From Cloacimonetes bacterium TCS60 (lineage in GTDB: Bacteria; Cloacimonadota; Cloacimonadia; JGIOTU-2), in NCBI GenBank assembly GCA_001577135.1, contig LSCK01000107.1, positions 1 to 6,328 on the forward strand: a stretch of DNA of 6,328 nucleotides, given 5' to 3'. Under the pieces are notes generated by a model. It did no database searches, was not told where the DNA came from, and worked only from the letters and a program-made list of their open reading frames with translations. Shown here piece by piece: positions 1 to 6,116 of the stretch. The position numbers were made by a program, and so were the translations under genes. How positions within the stretch are numbered: the stretch's first letter is position 1; every line of letters begins with the position of its first letter.

Positions 1-36
1 TATTGCAACTGACTTAAAATAAATGCTAAAAAGGAG
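1..36 (+). promoter_or_regulatory. SAM-II-type riboswitch, 3' part only (truncated by window edge)
   Basis: This stretch matches the 3' half of the riboswitch before the second operon (1289-1324): same length of 36 bases, one substitution (T10 against C) and a compensating one-base shift in the A/T run. It carries TTGCAA (3-8), the right arm of the basal stem (CTGACT, 9-14) and GCTAAAAAGGAG (25-36), whose AAGGAG is also the Shine-Dalgarno of the metK at 43. In SAM-II RNAs this purine tract joins a pseudoknot when SAM is bound, which hides the ribosome site. The left arm (expected AGTCAG or similar) and the first half of the loop lie outside the window, so the fold cannot be verified here. SAM-V shares the same core and is an alternative class. 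A SAM switch before a SAM synthetase is a classic feedback arrangement. Confidence 0.75.
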
Positions 37-42
37 AATCAA

Positions 43-1173
43 ATGAATGTAACAAACAAAAGAATGAGAGACTTTTCATTCACTTCAGAATCCGTAACAG
101 AAGGACACCCAGACAAAGTATGCGATCAGATATCTGATGCAATATTAGATGCCTATTTAGAGCAAGATCCTTATTCCAGGTGTGCCGTTGAATGTTTGGC
201 AACAAAAGATCAATTAGTGATAGCAGGTGAAGTTTCATCTGATGGTAAAGTAAACCACGAAGAACTTGCACGAAATGTTATGACCGATATCGGATACAAT
301 GACGCGGTACTTGGTTTTTATTCGGGGAGTCGAGTGTTGGATCTTATCCATAAACAAGCACCTCAGTTAAATGCTATTGAGGGAGCAGGTGATCAGGGAT
401 TTGTGTTCGGTTATGCCTGTAATCAAACTAAGGAATTAATGCCCTTACCAATTGTTTTAGCTCATAAACTAACAAAAAGATTGGCGGAAGTCAGGAAGCA
501 AAACATCATAGAAGGTCTATTCCCGGATGGAAAGTCACAAGTTACCATTAGATACAAGAAGAACAAACCTGTTTCGATTGAAAGGATAATCATATCCTCC
601 CATCACGATGAAAGGTATCGAGGATCAGATTTTAAAGTCTTGAAGGATCTGATTTATAAAGAAGTAATTCTCAAAGCAATTCCTAATAATTTATTTACTA
701 AAAACACAAAGATATCTGTTAATCCAAACGGAACTTGGTTTGAGTGCGGGGGGCTTGCAGCCGACACCGGCTTAACAGGCAGGAAAATCATTGCAGATAC
801 TTACGGAGGATGGGCACATCACGGTGGAGGAGCCTTTTCTGGTAAGGATGCAACTAAAGTAGATAGATCAGGTGCATATTTAGCCAGATATCTTGCCAAG
901 ACAATTGTTGAATTGGCTTATGCAAGTGAATGTGAGATACAACTTGGATTTGAAATAAAAAATAATAAAATTATCTCAACTAATATAAACACATTTGGAA
1001 GAGAAAATAAAACTAATCAGATAAGTGGACAGAAATTATATCCAGATGATTGGCTAAATAATATCCAAAGAACAATTCCTGAAATTATCGATTTCCTGGA
1101 ACTCAGGAAACCAATATTCCGAGATCTCTGTAATTACGGACATTTCGGTAAAAAAGGATACAGGTGGGAGTAG
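43..1173 (+). CDS. metK: S-adenosylmethionine synthetase (methionine adenosyltransferase), canonical
   Basis: Makes SAM from methionine and ATP, releasing phosphate and pyrophosphate in the cytoplasm; the family works as dimers or tetramers. The three MAT domains are recognisable: FTSESVTEGHPDK at residues 13-25, the metal/potassium Glu50, AGE (61-63) with methionine-pocket Glu63, HKQ with Gln105, GAGDQG (114-119), PDGKSQV (161-167), DTGLTGRK with Asp241, Arg247 and Lys248, GGGAFSGKD (261-269), KVDR (272-275) and the C-terminal YGHFG (365-369). All residues I know to be catalytic are present, so it should be active. At 376 residues it is slightly shorter than the usual ~385-400, mainly through a short gate loop before GAGDQG and an early C-terminus. 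ATG 43 is chosen because AAGGAG (31-36) lies 6 bases upstream; ATG 64 is possible but lacks such a site. It is probably regulated by the SAM riboswitch overlapping its ribosome site. It could be the housekeeping metK or part of the SAM-linked island that follows. Confidence 0.96.
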   Translation: MNVTNKRMRDFSFTSESVTEGHPDKVCDQISDAILDAYLEQDPYSRCAVECLATKDQLVIAGEVSSDGKVNHEELARNVMTDIGYNDAVLGFYSGSRVLDLIHKQAPQLNAIEGAGDQGFVFGYACNQTKELMPLPIVLAHKLTKRLAEVRKQNIIEGLFPDGKSQVTIRYKKNKPVSIERIIISSHHDERYRGSDFKVLKDLIYKEVILKAIPNNLFTKNTKISVNPNGTWFECGGLAADTGLTGRKIIADTYGGWAHHGGGAFSGKDATKVDRSGAYLARYLAKTIVELAYASECEIQLGFEIKNNKIISTNINTFGRENKTNQISGQKLYPDDWLNNIQRTIPEIIDFLELRKPIFRDLCNYGHFGKKGYRWE

Positions 1174-1177
1174 AATT

Positions 1178-1249
1178 ATGAAGTATAGAAAAGGTATGTT
1201 AATCTATATTCTTGAAAAAAATAAGATAGGCATTGTTAAGGCTATTTAA
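1178..1249 (+). CDS. Possible 23-codon small ORF between metK and the second riboswitch
   Basis: An ATG four bases after the metK stop opens a 23-codon frame (MKYRKGMLIYILEKNKIGIV, then KAI and a stop). A purine-rich GGTGGGAG (1163-1170) inside the end of metK lies 7 bases upstream and could serve as its ribosome site. The peptide is basic and hydrophobic with no recognised domain. It could be a translationally coupled small protein, the stub of a longer gene lost by deletion, or chance in an AT-rich spacer. Coding status is weakly supported and rests only on the start, the ribosome-site spacing and the position. Confidence 0.22.
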   Translation: MKYRKGMLIYILEKNKIGIVKAI

Positions 1250-1271
1250 AGGAGTCAGTGTAACAAACAAC

Positions 1272-1326
1272 AGTCGGGATTTGTGCCATATTGCAACCGA
1301 CTAAAATAAAATGCTAAAAAGGAGGG
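1272..1326 (+). promoter_or_regulatory. SAM-II-type (SAM-alpha/SAM-V class) riboswitch controlling the MoxR operon
   Basis: The basal stem is AGTCGG (1272-1277) paired perfectly with CCGACT (1297-1302). The 19-base loop begins GATTT and ends ATATTGCAA. After the stem comes an A-rich linker and then GCTAAAAAGGAGGG (1313-1326). From memory this order (stem, GAUUU, UAUUGCAA, stem, A/U linker, GCUAAAAAGG) is that of the crystallised environmental metX SAM-II riboswitch. The loop CC (1286-1287) can pair with GG of the AAGGAG Shine-Dalgarno (1319-1324), which stands only a few bases before the ATG at 1331. The expected action is translational: SAM binding closes the pseudoknot and hides the ribosome site, and low SAM opens it. 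A second copy precedes metK at bases 1-36. SAM-V has the same binding core, so the exact class is less certain than the ligand. No convincing promoter is visible between metK and this element, so the RNA may also be read through from metK. Confidence 0.85.
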
Positions 1327-1330
1327 CATA

Positions 1331-2716
1331 ATGCCAAAAAAGCTTACAAGTAGATTGGGAATTTATGGAATAGCATCATTAGATGCCGCTATACTTGCTT
1401 CACTTGCTTCAAATGCCACAACTTTGTTAATAGGTGAACACGGAAGTGCAAAAACATTGCTAATTGAGCGATTATCAAAATCTTTAAATTTAACATTTCG
1501 ACACTATAACACAAGTCTATTAAATTATGATGATTTGGTTGGTTATCCTATTCCAAATGCAGAAAAAAAGGAGCTAGAATTTATTCAAACACCAGGAACA
1601 ATTTGGGGTGCAGAATTTATTTTATTAGATGAAATTTCAAGAGCACGAGCAGAAATCCAGAACAAGGTTTTTCCAATTGTACATGAACATCGAATTCAAG
1701 GTATTCTTCTGGAAGATTTAGAACACTGTTGGTCGGCTATGAATCCACCATCTGATTCTGATGATTTTGAAGACAGTATGTATTCTGGTTCGTGGTCACT
1801 CGATCTAGCCTTAGCAGATAGATTTAAATTCGTGCTTGAAATTCCTTCATTTTCAGATTTGATGAAGAAAGATAGAGAAAATATTTTAAGAAATCAAGCT
1901 AATGTTAATACTACTATAAATTTACCTAAGCTGATAGTGGATACCAAAAAGCATCTACCACAAATTATTGAATTAAATAGTAATTGGACAACTAAATATC
2001 TCGATTTAATGATTCCTAGATTAGTTAGTGTGGGATTAGCAATTTCTGGTAGAAGAGCAAGCATGTTATTCGACAATATTCATATTTTGCACTCTGCTAA
2101 AAACATTTTGAATAAAAAAACAGAATTTTCTGAAACAGCGCTAGAGGGTTTGTTTGTAAGTTTGCCTCATACTGCATGTGGTGTGAAAATTGAAAAAGGT
2201 AAAATTCTATTAGCTCACAAAAAAGTTTTAGCAGAAATGGGTGAATCTCCTGGATCAATCAAAGCAGTCTTGAGAGAAATTAAAGACCCATTACTAAAGG
2301 TAGATAAAGCACTTAAATTAGGAGCAGATACAATGTTGATGACATCAGTAGTTTCTAATGCACTTACAAGTCTAAATTTATATGAAAGATATATATGGGT
2401 TTACAAAAAGTATCCAGAGTTATCAAAATGTGAAAATTTAAATGCCTCTACGATGGAAATGATTGCGCTGATTCAAAGTAATATAGTACGAGGAGAGTAT
2501 GAAGAATGCTCAGAAGAAATTGCTAATGGATCAAGAAGGTGGCACAGTTGGGAAAAAATATGCCAAGCTATTGCAACCTTTAAAAGTGGGCTAAGCAATG
2601 TTAATATTACTCAACTTTCAATTGCAAAAGCAATTTTCTTTTTTGAAGAAGATAATGTTGATATTGATGATGTTGTTAAATACTATCATGAAATTTCTCA
2701 TAGGATTGTAGCATGA
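1331..2716 (+). CDS. MoxR-family AAA+ ATPase
   Basis: A hexameric-type AAA+ ATPase of the MoxR/RavA group, which uses ATP to remodel or activate partner proteins, usually with a VWA-domain protein encoded beside it as here. Visible motifs are Walker A GEHGSAKT (35-42), the MoxR-like NYDDLVGYP segment (65-73), Walker B FILLDEISR (96-104), sensor 1 WSAMNPP with Asn138 (134-140), the arginine-finger segment LADRF with Arg164 (161-165) and a lid with SGRRA (239-243) in the sensor 2 position. All ATPase residues are intact. The C-terminal ~200 residues (about 260-461) are helical with no recognised domain. That makes it longer than a minimal MoxR (~330 residues) and closer in size to RavA. The start at 1331 is set by AAGGAGGG (1319-1326), which is also part of the SAM riboswitch, so its translation should fall when SAM is high. 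Its stop overlaps the next gene by 4 bases (ATGA). Family assignment is firm; the client is unknown. Confidence 0.93.
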   Translation: MPKKLTSRLGIYGIASLDAAILASLASNATTLLIGEHGSAKTLLIERLSKSLNLTFRHYNTSLLNYDDLVGYPIPNAEKKELEFIQTPGTIWGAEFILLDEISRARAEIQNKVFPIVHEHRIQGILLEDLEHCWSAMNPPSDSDDFEDSMYSGSWSLDLALADRFKFVLEIPSFSDLMKKDRENILRNQANVNTTINLPKLIVDTKKHLPQIIELNSNWTTKYLDLMIPRLVSVGLAISGRRASMLFDNIHILHSAKNILNKKTEFSETALEGLFVSLPHTACGVKIEKGKILLAHKKVLAEMGESPGSIKAVLREIKDPLLKVDKALKLGADTMLMTSVVSNALTSLNLYERYIWVYKKYPELSKCENLNASTMEMIALIQSNIVRGEYEECSEEIANGSRRWHSWEKICQAIATFKSGLSNVNITQLSIAKAIFFFEEDNVDIDDVVKYYHEISHRIVA

Positions 2717-3303
2717 AGCTAGAAACACCGTTCAACCATACTCGTAAATTTAGCAATATGAGTTGTCGATCTCGAACAACTGTAAATAGTAAACCACTAA
2801 ATTCAGAAACTATTTTTGTAGGAACGGGTACAGCAAACAAAATGACAATTCCCTTAGATTTGAGTATATTTGATTCAGAAGAATCAAGTAAAATGTTGGA
2901 GGAAAATCCAGATTGGAAAATAGCTTATTGGAATGCGAAATTAGAAATTGAGAGTGGTTATACTCAAGAATATATAAAGAACTATGAAGATAGAATATTT
3001 AATTCGATGATAAAATTTATGGAATCAAAAAGCTTAGAAGAGCATACTGGTGAGTTGATTACAAAATTAAAGATAACACCACCACCATTAAAGTTGTTAC
3101 CAGTATCAGCAATAGTTTTATCAGATAGATTGATTTACAAGAGATCAGATATGATAAGTGATTATAGTGATTTTTTTATAATTATTTTTTTGATGGCCCA
3201 TTCAAATAGAACAGTATATTTGAGAAATAAAACACCTATTCTTTCTAATATTTCTAGAACTAGAAAAAGTGTAATTTGTTTTTATCAAAATGAGGAGGTA
3301 TAA
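2713..3303 (+). CDS. Uncharacterised protein between MoxR ATPase and VWA protein (196 aa)
   Basis: I do not recognise this protein. It starts inside the MoxR stop (ATGA overlap at 2713-2716) and its own stop shares one base with the next ATG, so it is translationally coupled on both sides and very likely part of the same complex or pathway. Residues 1-45 are basic and Ser/Thr/Asn-rich and look unstructured. About 52-120 is charged and probably helical (EESSKMLEENPDWKIAYWNA region), followed by a proline run (ITPPPLKLLP, 121-130). A short hydrophobic patch (FFIIIFLMA, 154-162) is too short and too close to charged residues for a clear membrane helix. The C-terminus is basic. No catalytic motif, signal peptide or cysteine cluster is seen. 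By position it could be an adaptor or target-recognition subunit of the MoxR-VWA pair; this is inference from gene order only. A later in-frame ATG at 2758 is a less likely start. Confidence 0.8.
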   Translation: MKLETPFNHTRKFSNMSCRSRTTVNSKPLNSETIFVGTGTANKMTIPLDLSIFDSEESSKMLEENPDWKIAYWNAKLEIESGYTQEYIKNYEDRIFNSMIKFMESKSLEEHTGELITKLKITPPPLKLLPVSAIVLSDRLIYKRSDMISDYSDFFIIIFLMAHSNRTVYLRNKTPILSNISRTRKSVICFYQNEEV

Positions 3304-4622
3304 TGCAAACGACAGTAAATAATTTGAAATGGAGAATTTATAACGTGTTTCCCGCAAATCAGCTTGGTTTAGACCAGTTATTGAGTTTACTGGATATTCG
3401 GTATGATGAAAGAATTCCAACAGCTCAAATTTCTGTTTCTTTTCCTCCATTATTGAAATTTAATCCAAAATTTGTGGAAAATTACTGCAAAACCGATGAA
3501 CACCTTTTGATGATTTTAATGCATGAAATGTATCACATTTTATTAGGACATACAAAGATGTTTCCCAAAGTTACACCGGCTACTAATTTTGCCTGTGATG
3601 CTGTAATAAATGCTATGCTATGTCAAAGTTTACCAGCTGAAGAATACACTTCATTTTTTAAAAGTTTTTATCCTGCAGATGGAATAGCAGCTTTGTTACG
3701 TCCACCAGATAATTGGGACAAAGATGAACCACATAATGCTGATTGGTCTTTAGAAGGTGATCTTCTTTATGCGCACAAAGCACTTTATACACAAGATGGC
3801 GAAATTACTTACAAAGATATATACGACTTAATTTCTGAAAAAGTAAATCAAAAAATAGATGTTTTACTATTAGGTAACCACGATTCTGAAGAAAAAAAAC
3901 TTAATGAAATATTGCAAAATGCTATTGTCAATATTGTGGGTAAATGGCCTGCGATAATTTATAGTGAAGGCAGGGATAATGGAATGCTGTCGGTTGAAGA
4001 GATGTTGGACAAATTAAAACCCAAAAAAGATGTTACAAGAATGATAAAACGTGCAATTAATAGAATAACCTCGATTGGCAGTGGTAATTTGACAATGGCA
4101 AATTTGAAGAAACAAACTACTTTATTGCCTTATCCGACATTACCAGATAGAAGAGCATCAGTAATAAAACATTTTGGAGTATCTCCACTATTTTACAAAG
4201 GTGAGGTGATGAAAATAAATAAGCAAAGAGTTGGATATATCCATGTTTATCTTGATGTATCGGGTAGTATGAATGACTACTTAGAAACAATTTTTGGTAG
4301 CTTGAAATCGGTAATGAATGTGCTTTATCCAAAAATACATGTCTTTAGCACGGAAGTACATGAGCATACACCCAAAGAAATTTTGAGCGGGACATATTCG
4401 ACAACTGGTGGGACAGACATTAATTGTGTCGTTGAGCATATCATGAAGAACAAAATAAAAAAGGCTATCATCATTACCGATGGATACGTGGGAGAATTAG
4501 ATGAGAAGTATCAACAAAAAATAAAAGAATTTAAACCGTTAATTTCTAAGTTATTAACGGAACCGCATTATTGTAAAGAAATCGATGTGTTAAATGGCAG
4601 AACATATAAACTATCAATATAG
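3303..4622 (+). CDS. VWA domain protein with N-terminal HExxH metallopeptidase-like domain (DUF2201-like)
   Basis: Two-domain protein that fits the MoxR-partner type. The N-terminal domain holds LMHEMYHILLGH (72-83): His74, Glu75 and His78 form an HExxH zinc-peptidase motif, with His83 and the downstream NFACDAVIN (95-103, Asp99) as in the DUF2201 'putative metallopeptidase' family. The C-terminal VWA domain has an intact MIDAS: DVSGS (318-322: Asp318, Ser320, Ser322), Thr371 in TTGGTD (367-372) and Asp393 in IITDG (390-394). A metal-dependent ligand contact is therefore expected. The linker (about 120-305) is charged and contains a basic helix-rich segment. A strong ribosome site, GAGGAGG (3292-3298), precedes ATG 3303, which overlaps the previous stop by one base. 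No signal peptide or membrane segment is seen, so it should act in the cytoplasm with the MoxR ATPase. Whether the HExxH domain is a working protease cannot be told from sequence; many family members are untested. Confidence 0.88.
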   Translation: MQTTVNNLKWRIYNVFPANQLGLDQLLSLLDIRYDERIPTAQISVSFPPLLKFNPKFVENYCKTDEHLLMILMHEMYHILLGHTKMFPKVTPATNFACDAVINAMLCQSLPAEEYTSFFKSFYPADGIAALLRPPDNWDKDEPHNADWSLEGDLLYAHKALYTQDGEITYKDIYDLISEKVNQKIDVLLLGNHDSEEKKLNEILQNAIVNIVGKWPAIIYSEGRDNGMLSVEEMLDKLKPKKDVTRMIKRAINRITSIGSGNLTMANLKKQTTLLPYPTLPDRRASVIKHFGVSPLFYKGEVMKINKQRVGYIHVYLDVSGSMNDYLETIFGSLKSVMNVLYPKIHVFSTEVHEHTPKEILSGTYSTTGGTDINCVVEHIMKNKIKKAIIITDGYVGELDEKYQQKIKEFKPLISKLLTEPHYCKEIDVLNGRTYKLSI

Positions 4623-4630
4623 GAGATAAA

Positions 4631-5800
4631 ATGAGTTATCCATTTGAAAAAGAATTTGGAGAAGTAGTGTCACCCGGTCACCCAGATAAGTTAGCAGATA
4701 CTATTGCCGATTACATTATTGCAAAACATTTGTATCGAGCAGTTCCAATTTCATTAATCGGTATAGAAGTTGCAATCTCACTTAACAAAGTATTTATAAC
4801 TGGCAGGATTGCTTCTTGTTGGAATAAACGCTTGAATGAAATATATGCTTCTATACCTTCTCATGTTAAAGATGTCTTTAGTAAAGCTGGTTACGGAAAA
4901 TCATCTGGTGGGCATATTTGGAAGCCAATAAACGATGAAATTGAAGTAGATATTTCTGGATTAGTTATTGATTTATTACAAGATGGTGAGGAAGATATTC
5001 GCCAATTTTCAGATGATCAAAGCATTACAGTAGGTTATGCAGTAAACTCACCAGAAACCAATTATATCCCGCGTGGCCAATGGTTAGCTTGGCAAATTTT
5101 ATATGAGATTTTAGAACTAACTAGTGATAGAAATAAGTTTGGACCAGATGCTAAAGTAATGACCGAAGTAGAGAGTAATAAAGCTTCTTGGCGTTTAACA
5201 AAATTAGTTTGCTCTATGCAGCACATACCTGGAATTGATTGGAATGAACTTACACAAGTAGCGTATAAGGCTATTTCAAATTTAAAACATAAATTTAAAA
5301 CTAAATCAATTATGTGTGAACTTGATGTAAATAAGATTGAATTTGTCATTAATGGACATGGTGATTTTTCTTGTGGCGGACCTTACGGTGATAATGGTCT
5401 TTCTGGCAAAAAATTAGTTATGGACGCCTATGGTCCGATGGTAGCAATAGGGGGTGGTGCGTATAGTGGTAAAGATCCCCATAAAGTGGATAGAGTGGGA
5501 CCTGTTCTAGCAAGAGAAATTGCTCTTCATTCTATAATAGAAAATAACTTATCGGAAGAAAAAATTTCGCTTACTTGGGCACCGGGAAGACCAAACTATA
5601 CATCAATTCATTCAACTTCAAATTTAGCCGACAGTATAATTGATAAGTTACCGAAAACTATCAACGGTTGTTTTAAACGCTATTTTTCAGGCATTAGATT
5701 TGGAAATAGAGTGATTTATGATTTTTGGCAACATGCTAAATATGGTTGGTTTTCTGGTTATATGGATGCAAGTTGGGAAAAAATAGTTAGGATGAATTAG
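4631..5800 (+). CDS. Divergent S-adenosylmethionine synthetase homologue (MetK2-like)
   Basis: All three MAT domains are recognisable: VSPGHPDK (13-20), metal-site Glu46, DDQSITVGY (128-136, Asp129), GPDAKVM (171-177), SMQH (195-198), CGGPYGDNGLSGKK (248-261, Asp254, Lys261), GGGAYSGKD (274-282) and KVDR (285-288). The length of 389 is normal. Against the metK at 43, the segment from Glu46 to Ser62 aligns without gaps and shows the conserved GE of the methionine pocket changed to GR (Arg59). The pocket Gln appears to be Pro99, and the active-site Arg of GLTGRK is Lys260. ATP, phosphate and metal residues are thus kept while methionine contacts look altered. It may be a SAM synthetase with relaxed or different substrate use, a PPPi/ATP-binding regulator, or an active enzyme with compensating changes. 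The ribosome site AGGAG (4621-4625) lies 5 bases before the ATG, and the gap to the VWA gene is 8 bases, so it belongs to the riboswitch-controlled operon. Confidence 0.9.
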   Translation: MSYPFEKEFGEVVSPGHPDKLADTIADYIIAKHLYRAVPISLIGIEVAISLNKVFITGRIASCWNKRLNEIYASIPSHVKDVFSKAGYGKSSGGHIWKPINDEIEVDISGLVIDLLQDGEEDIRQFSDDQSITVGYAVNSPETNYIPRGQWLAWQILYEILELTSDRNKFGPDAKVMTEVESNKASWRLTKLVCSMQHIPGIDWNELTQVAYKAISNLKHKFKTKSIMCELDVNKIEFVINGHGDFSCGGPYGDNGLSGKKLVMDAYGPMVAIGGGAYSGKDPHKVDRVGPVLAREIALHSIIENNLSEEKISLTWAPGRPNYTSIHSTSNLADSIIDKLPKTINGCFKRYFSGIRFGNRVIYDFWQHAKYGWFSGYMDASWEKIVRMN

Positions 5801-5810
5801 AGGAAAATTC

Positions 5811-5960
5811 ATCAAGTTTTGTAAAGATTGTAATGAGAGCAAATTTTACTGCTGGTGGACTGCAGAAGTTGGCGATTGGCTTATTAGATTTGAAGAATAT
5901 TGCGATGACCAAGTAATTAAATTTCACCTGCAGCACTTGCATTCCCTGTTGTCAAAATGA
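5811..5960 (+). CDS. Possible small Cys/Trp-rich protein with non-AUG start, or a decayed gene
   Basis: A stop-free frame runs from just after the TGA at 5793-5795 to TGA 5958-5960 and reads like real protein: KFCKDCNESKFYCWW, then a helical-looking WLIRFEEYCDD and FHLQHLHSLL. It has four cysteines (CxxC, then two single Cys) and several histidines, which suggests a small metal-binding fold. No in-frame ATG, GTG or TTG lies near its beginning. AGAGG (5799-5803), overlapping the preceding stop, is followed after 7 bases by ATC AAG TTT TGT, exactly where a start would be expected. Either ATC (or ATT at 5796) is used as a rare start, or an original ATG has been lost and the gene is inactive. The start given is the ATC. 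It directly follows the divergent metK homologue and, if real, would be the last member of that operon. No family recognised. Confidence 0.4.
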   Translation: MKFCKDCNESKFYCWWTAEVGDWLIRFEEYCDDQVIKFHLQHLHSLLSK

Positions 5961-6037
5961 TTCGACATCGCATTTTATGGAACACATCATTCGGAAGATA
6001 GTTAGCTTACTGACAATACGCCCCGACGCATAAAGCT

Positions 6038-6061
6038 CAGCGTGACTAGCGCTGTTTTATT
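6038..6061 (+). terminator. Candidate intrinsic terminator after the operon
   Basis: CAGCG (6038-6042) pairs with CGCTG (6050-6054) around a 7-base loop and is followed directly by TTTTATTT. The 5-bp stem is short but GC-rich, and the T run is in the right place for rho-independent termination of the plus-strand operon. It lies about 80 bases after the last open frame and about 240 after the divergent metK stop. Confidence 0.4.
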
Positions 6062-6078
6062 TCGCTTCGTAAGGGAAA

Positions 6079-6096
6079 TGTCCAGCTTGCTGGACA
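6079..6096. repeat. 18-base near-perfect palindrome TGTCCAGC-TT-GCTGGACA
   Basis: Arms of 8 bases (6079-6086 and 6089-6096) are perfect reverse complements separated by TT. A weaker, related sequence (AGTTAGCTTACTGACAAT, starting at 6000) shares the AGCTT.CTG.ACAAT pattern about 80 bases upstream, so this may be one unit of a degenerate dispersed repeat. A 2-base spacer is too tight for a good RNA hairpin, so a protein-binding site or repeat remnant is as likely as a terminator. No T run follows it. Confidence 0.5.
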
Positions 6097-6116
6097 ATGG
6101 GTTTATAAAAGAAAGC

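Noticed and set aside
1205..1217. TATATT and TTGAAA as promoter elements for the MoxR operon
   Set aside because: Neither has a properly spaced partner element, and FCB-group promoters differ from the sigma-70 consensus. A promoter cannot be called in this AT-rich spacer.
3202..3450. 82-codon minus-strand open frame across the junction of the unknown gene and the VWA gene
   Set aside because: It is antisense to two coupled genes with good starts and has low-complexity content, so there is no support for it.
5062..5349. 95-codon minus-strand open frame within the divergent metK homologue
   Set aside because: It lies wholly opposite a gene with clear MAT motifs. Its translation has no domain character and it is an antisense shadow.
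5957..6001. 14-codon ATG frame beginning in the ATGA at the end of the Cys-rich frame
   Set aside because: Too short, no recognisable content and no ribosome site. The ATGA overlap is probably chance.
5961..6004. In-frame continuation past TGA 5958-5960 for another 14 codons, suggesting UGA readthrough or selenocysteine
   Set aside because: No hairpin or conserved context for recoding is evident, and the extension has no protein-like motif.
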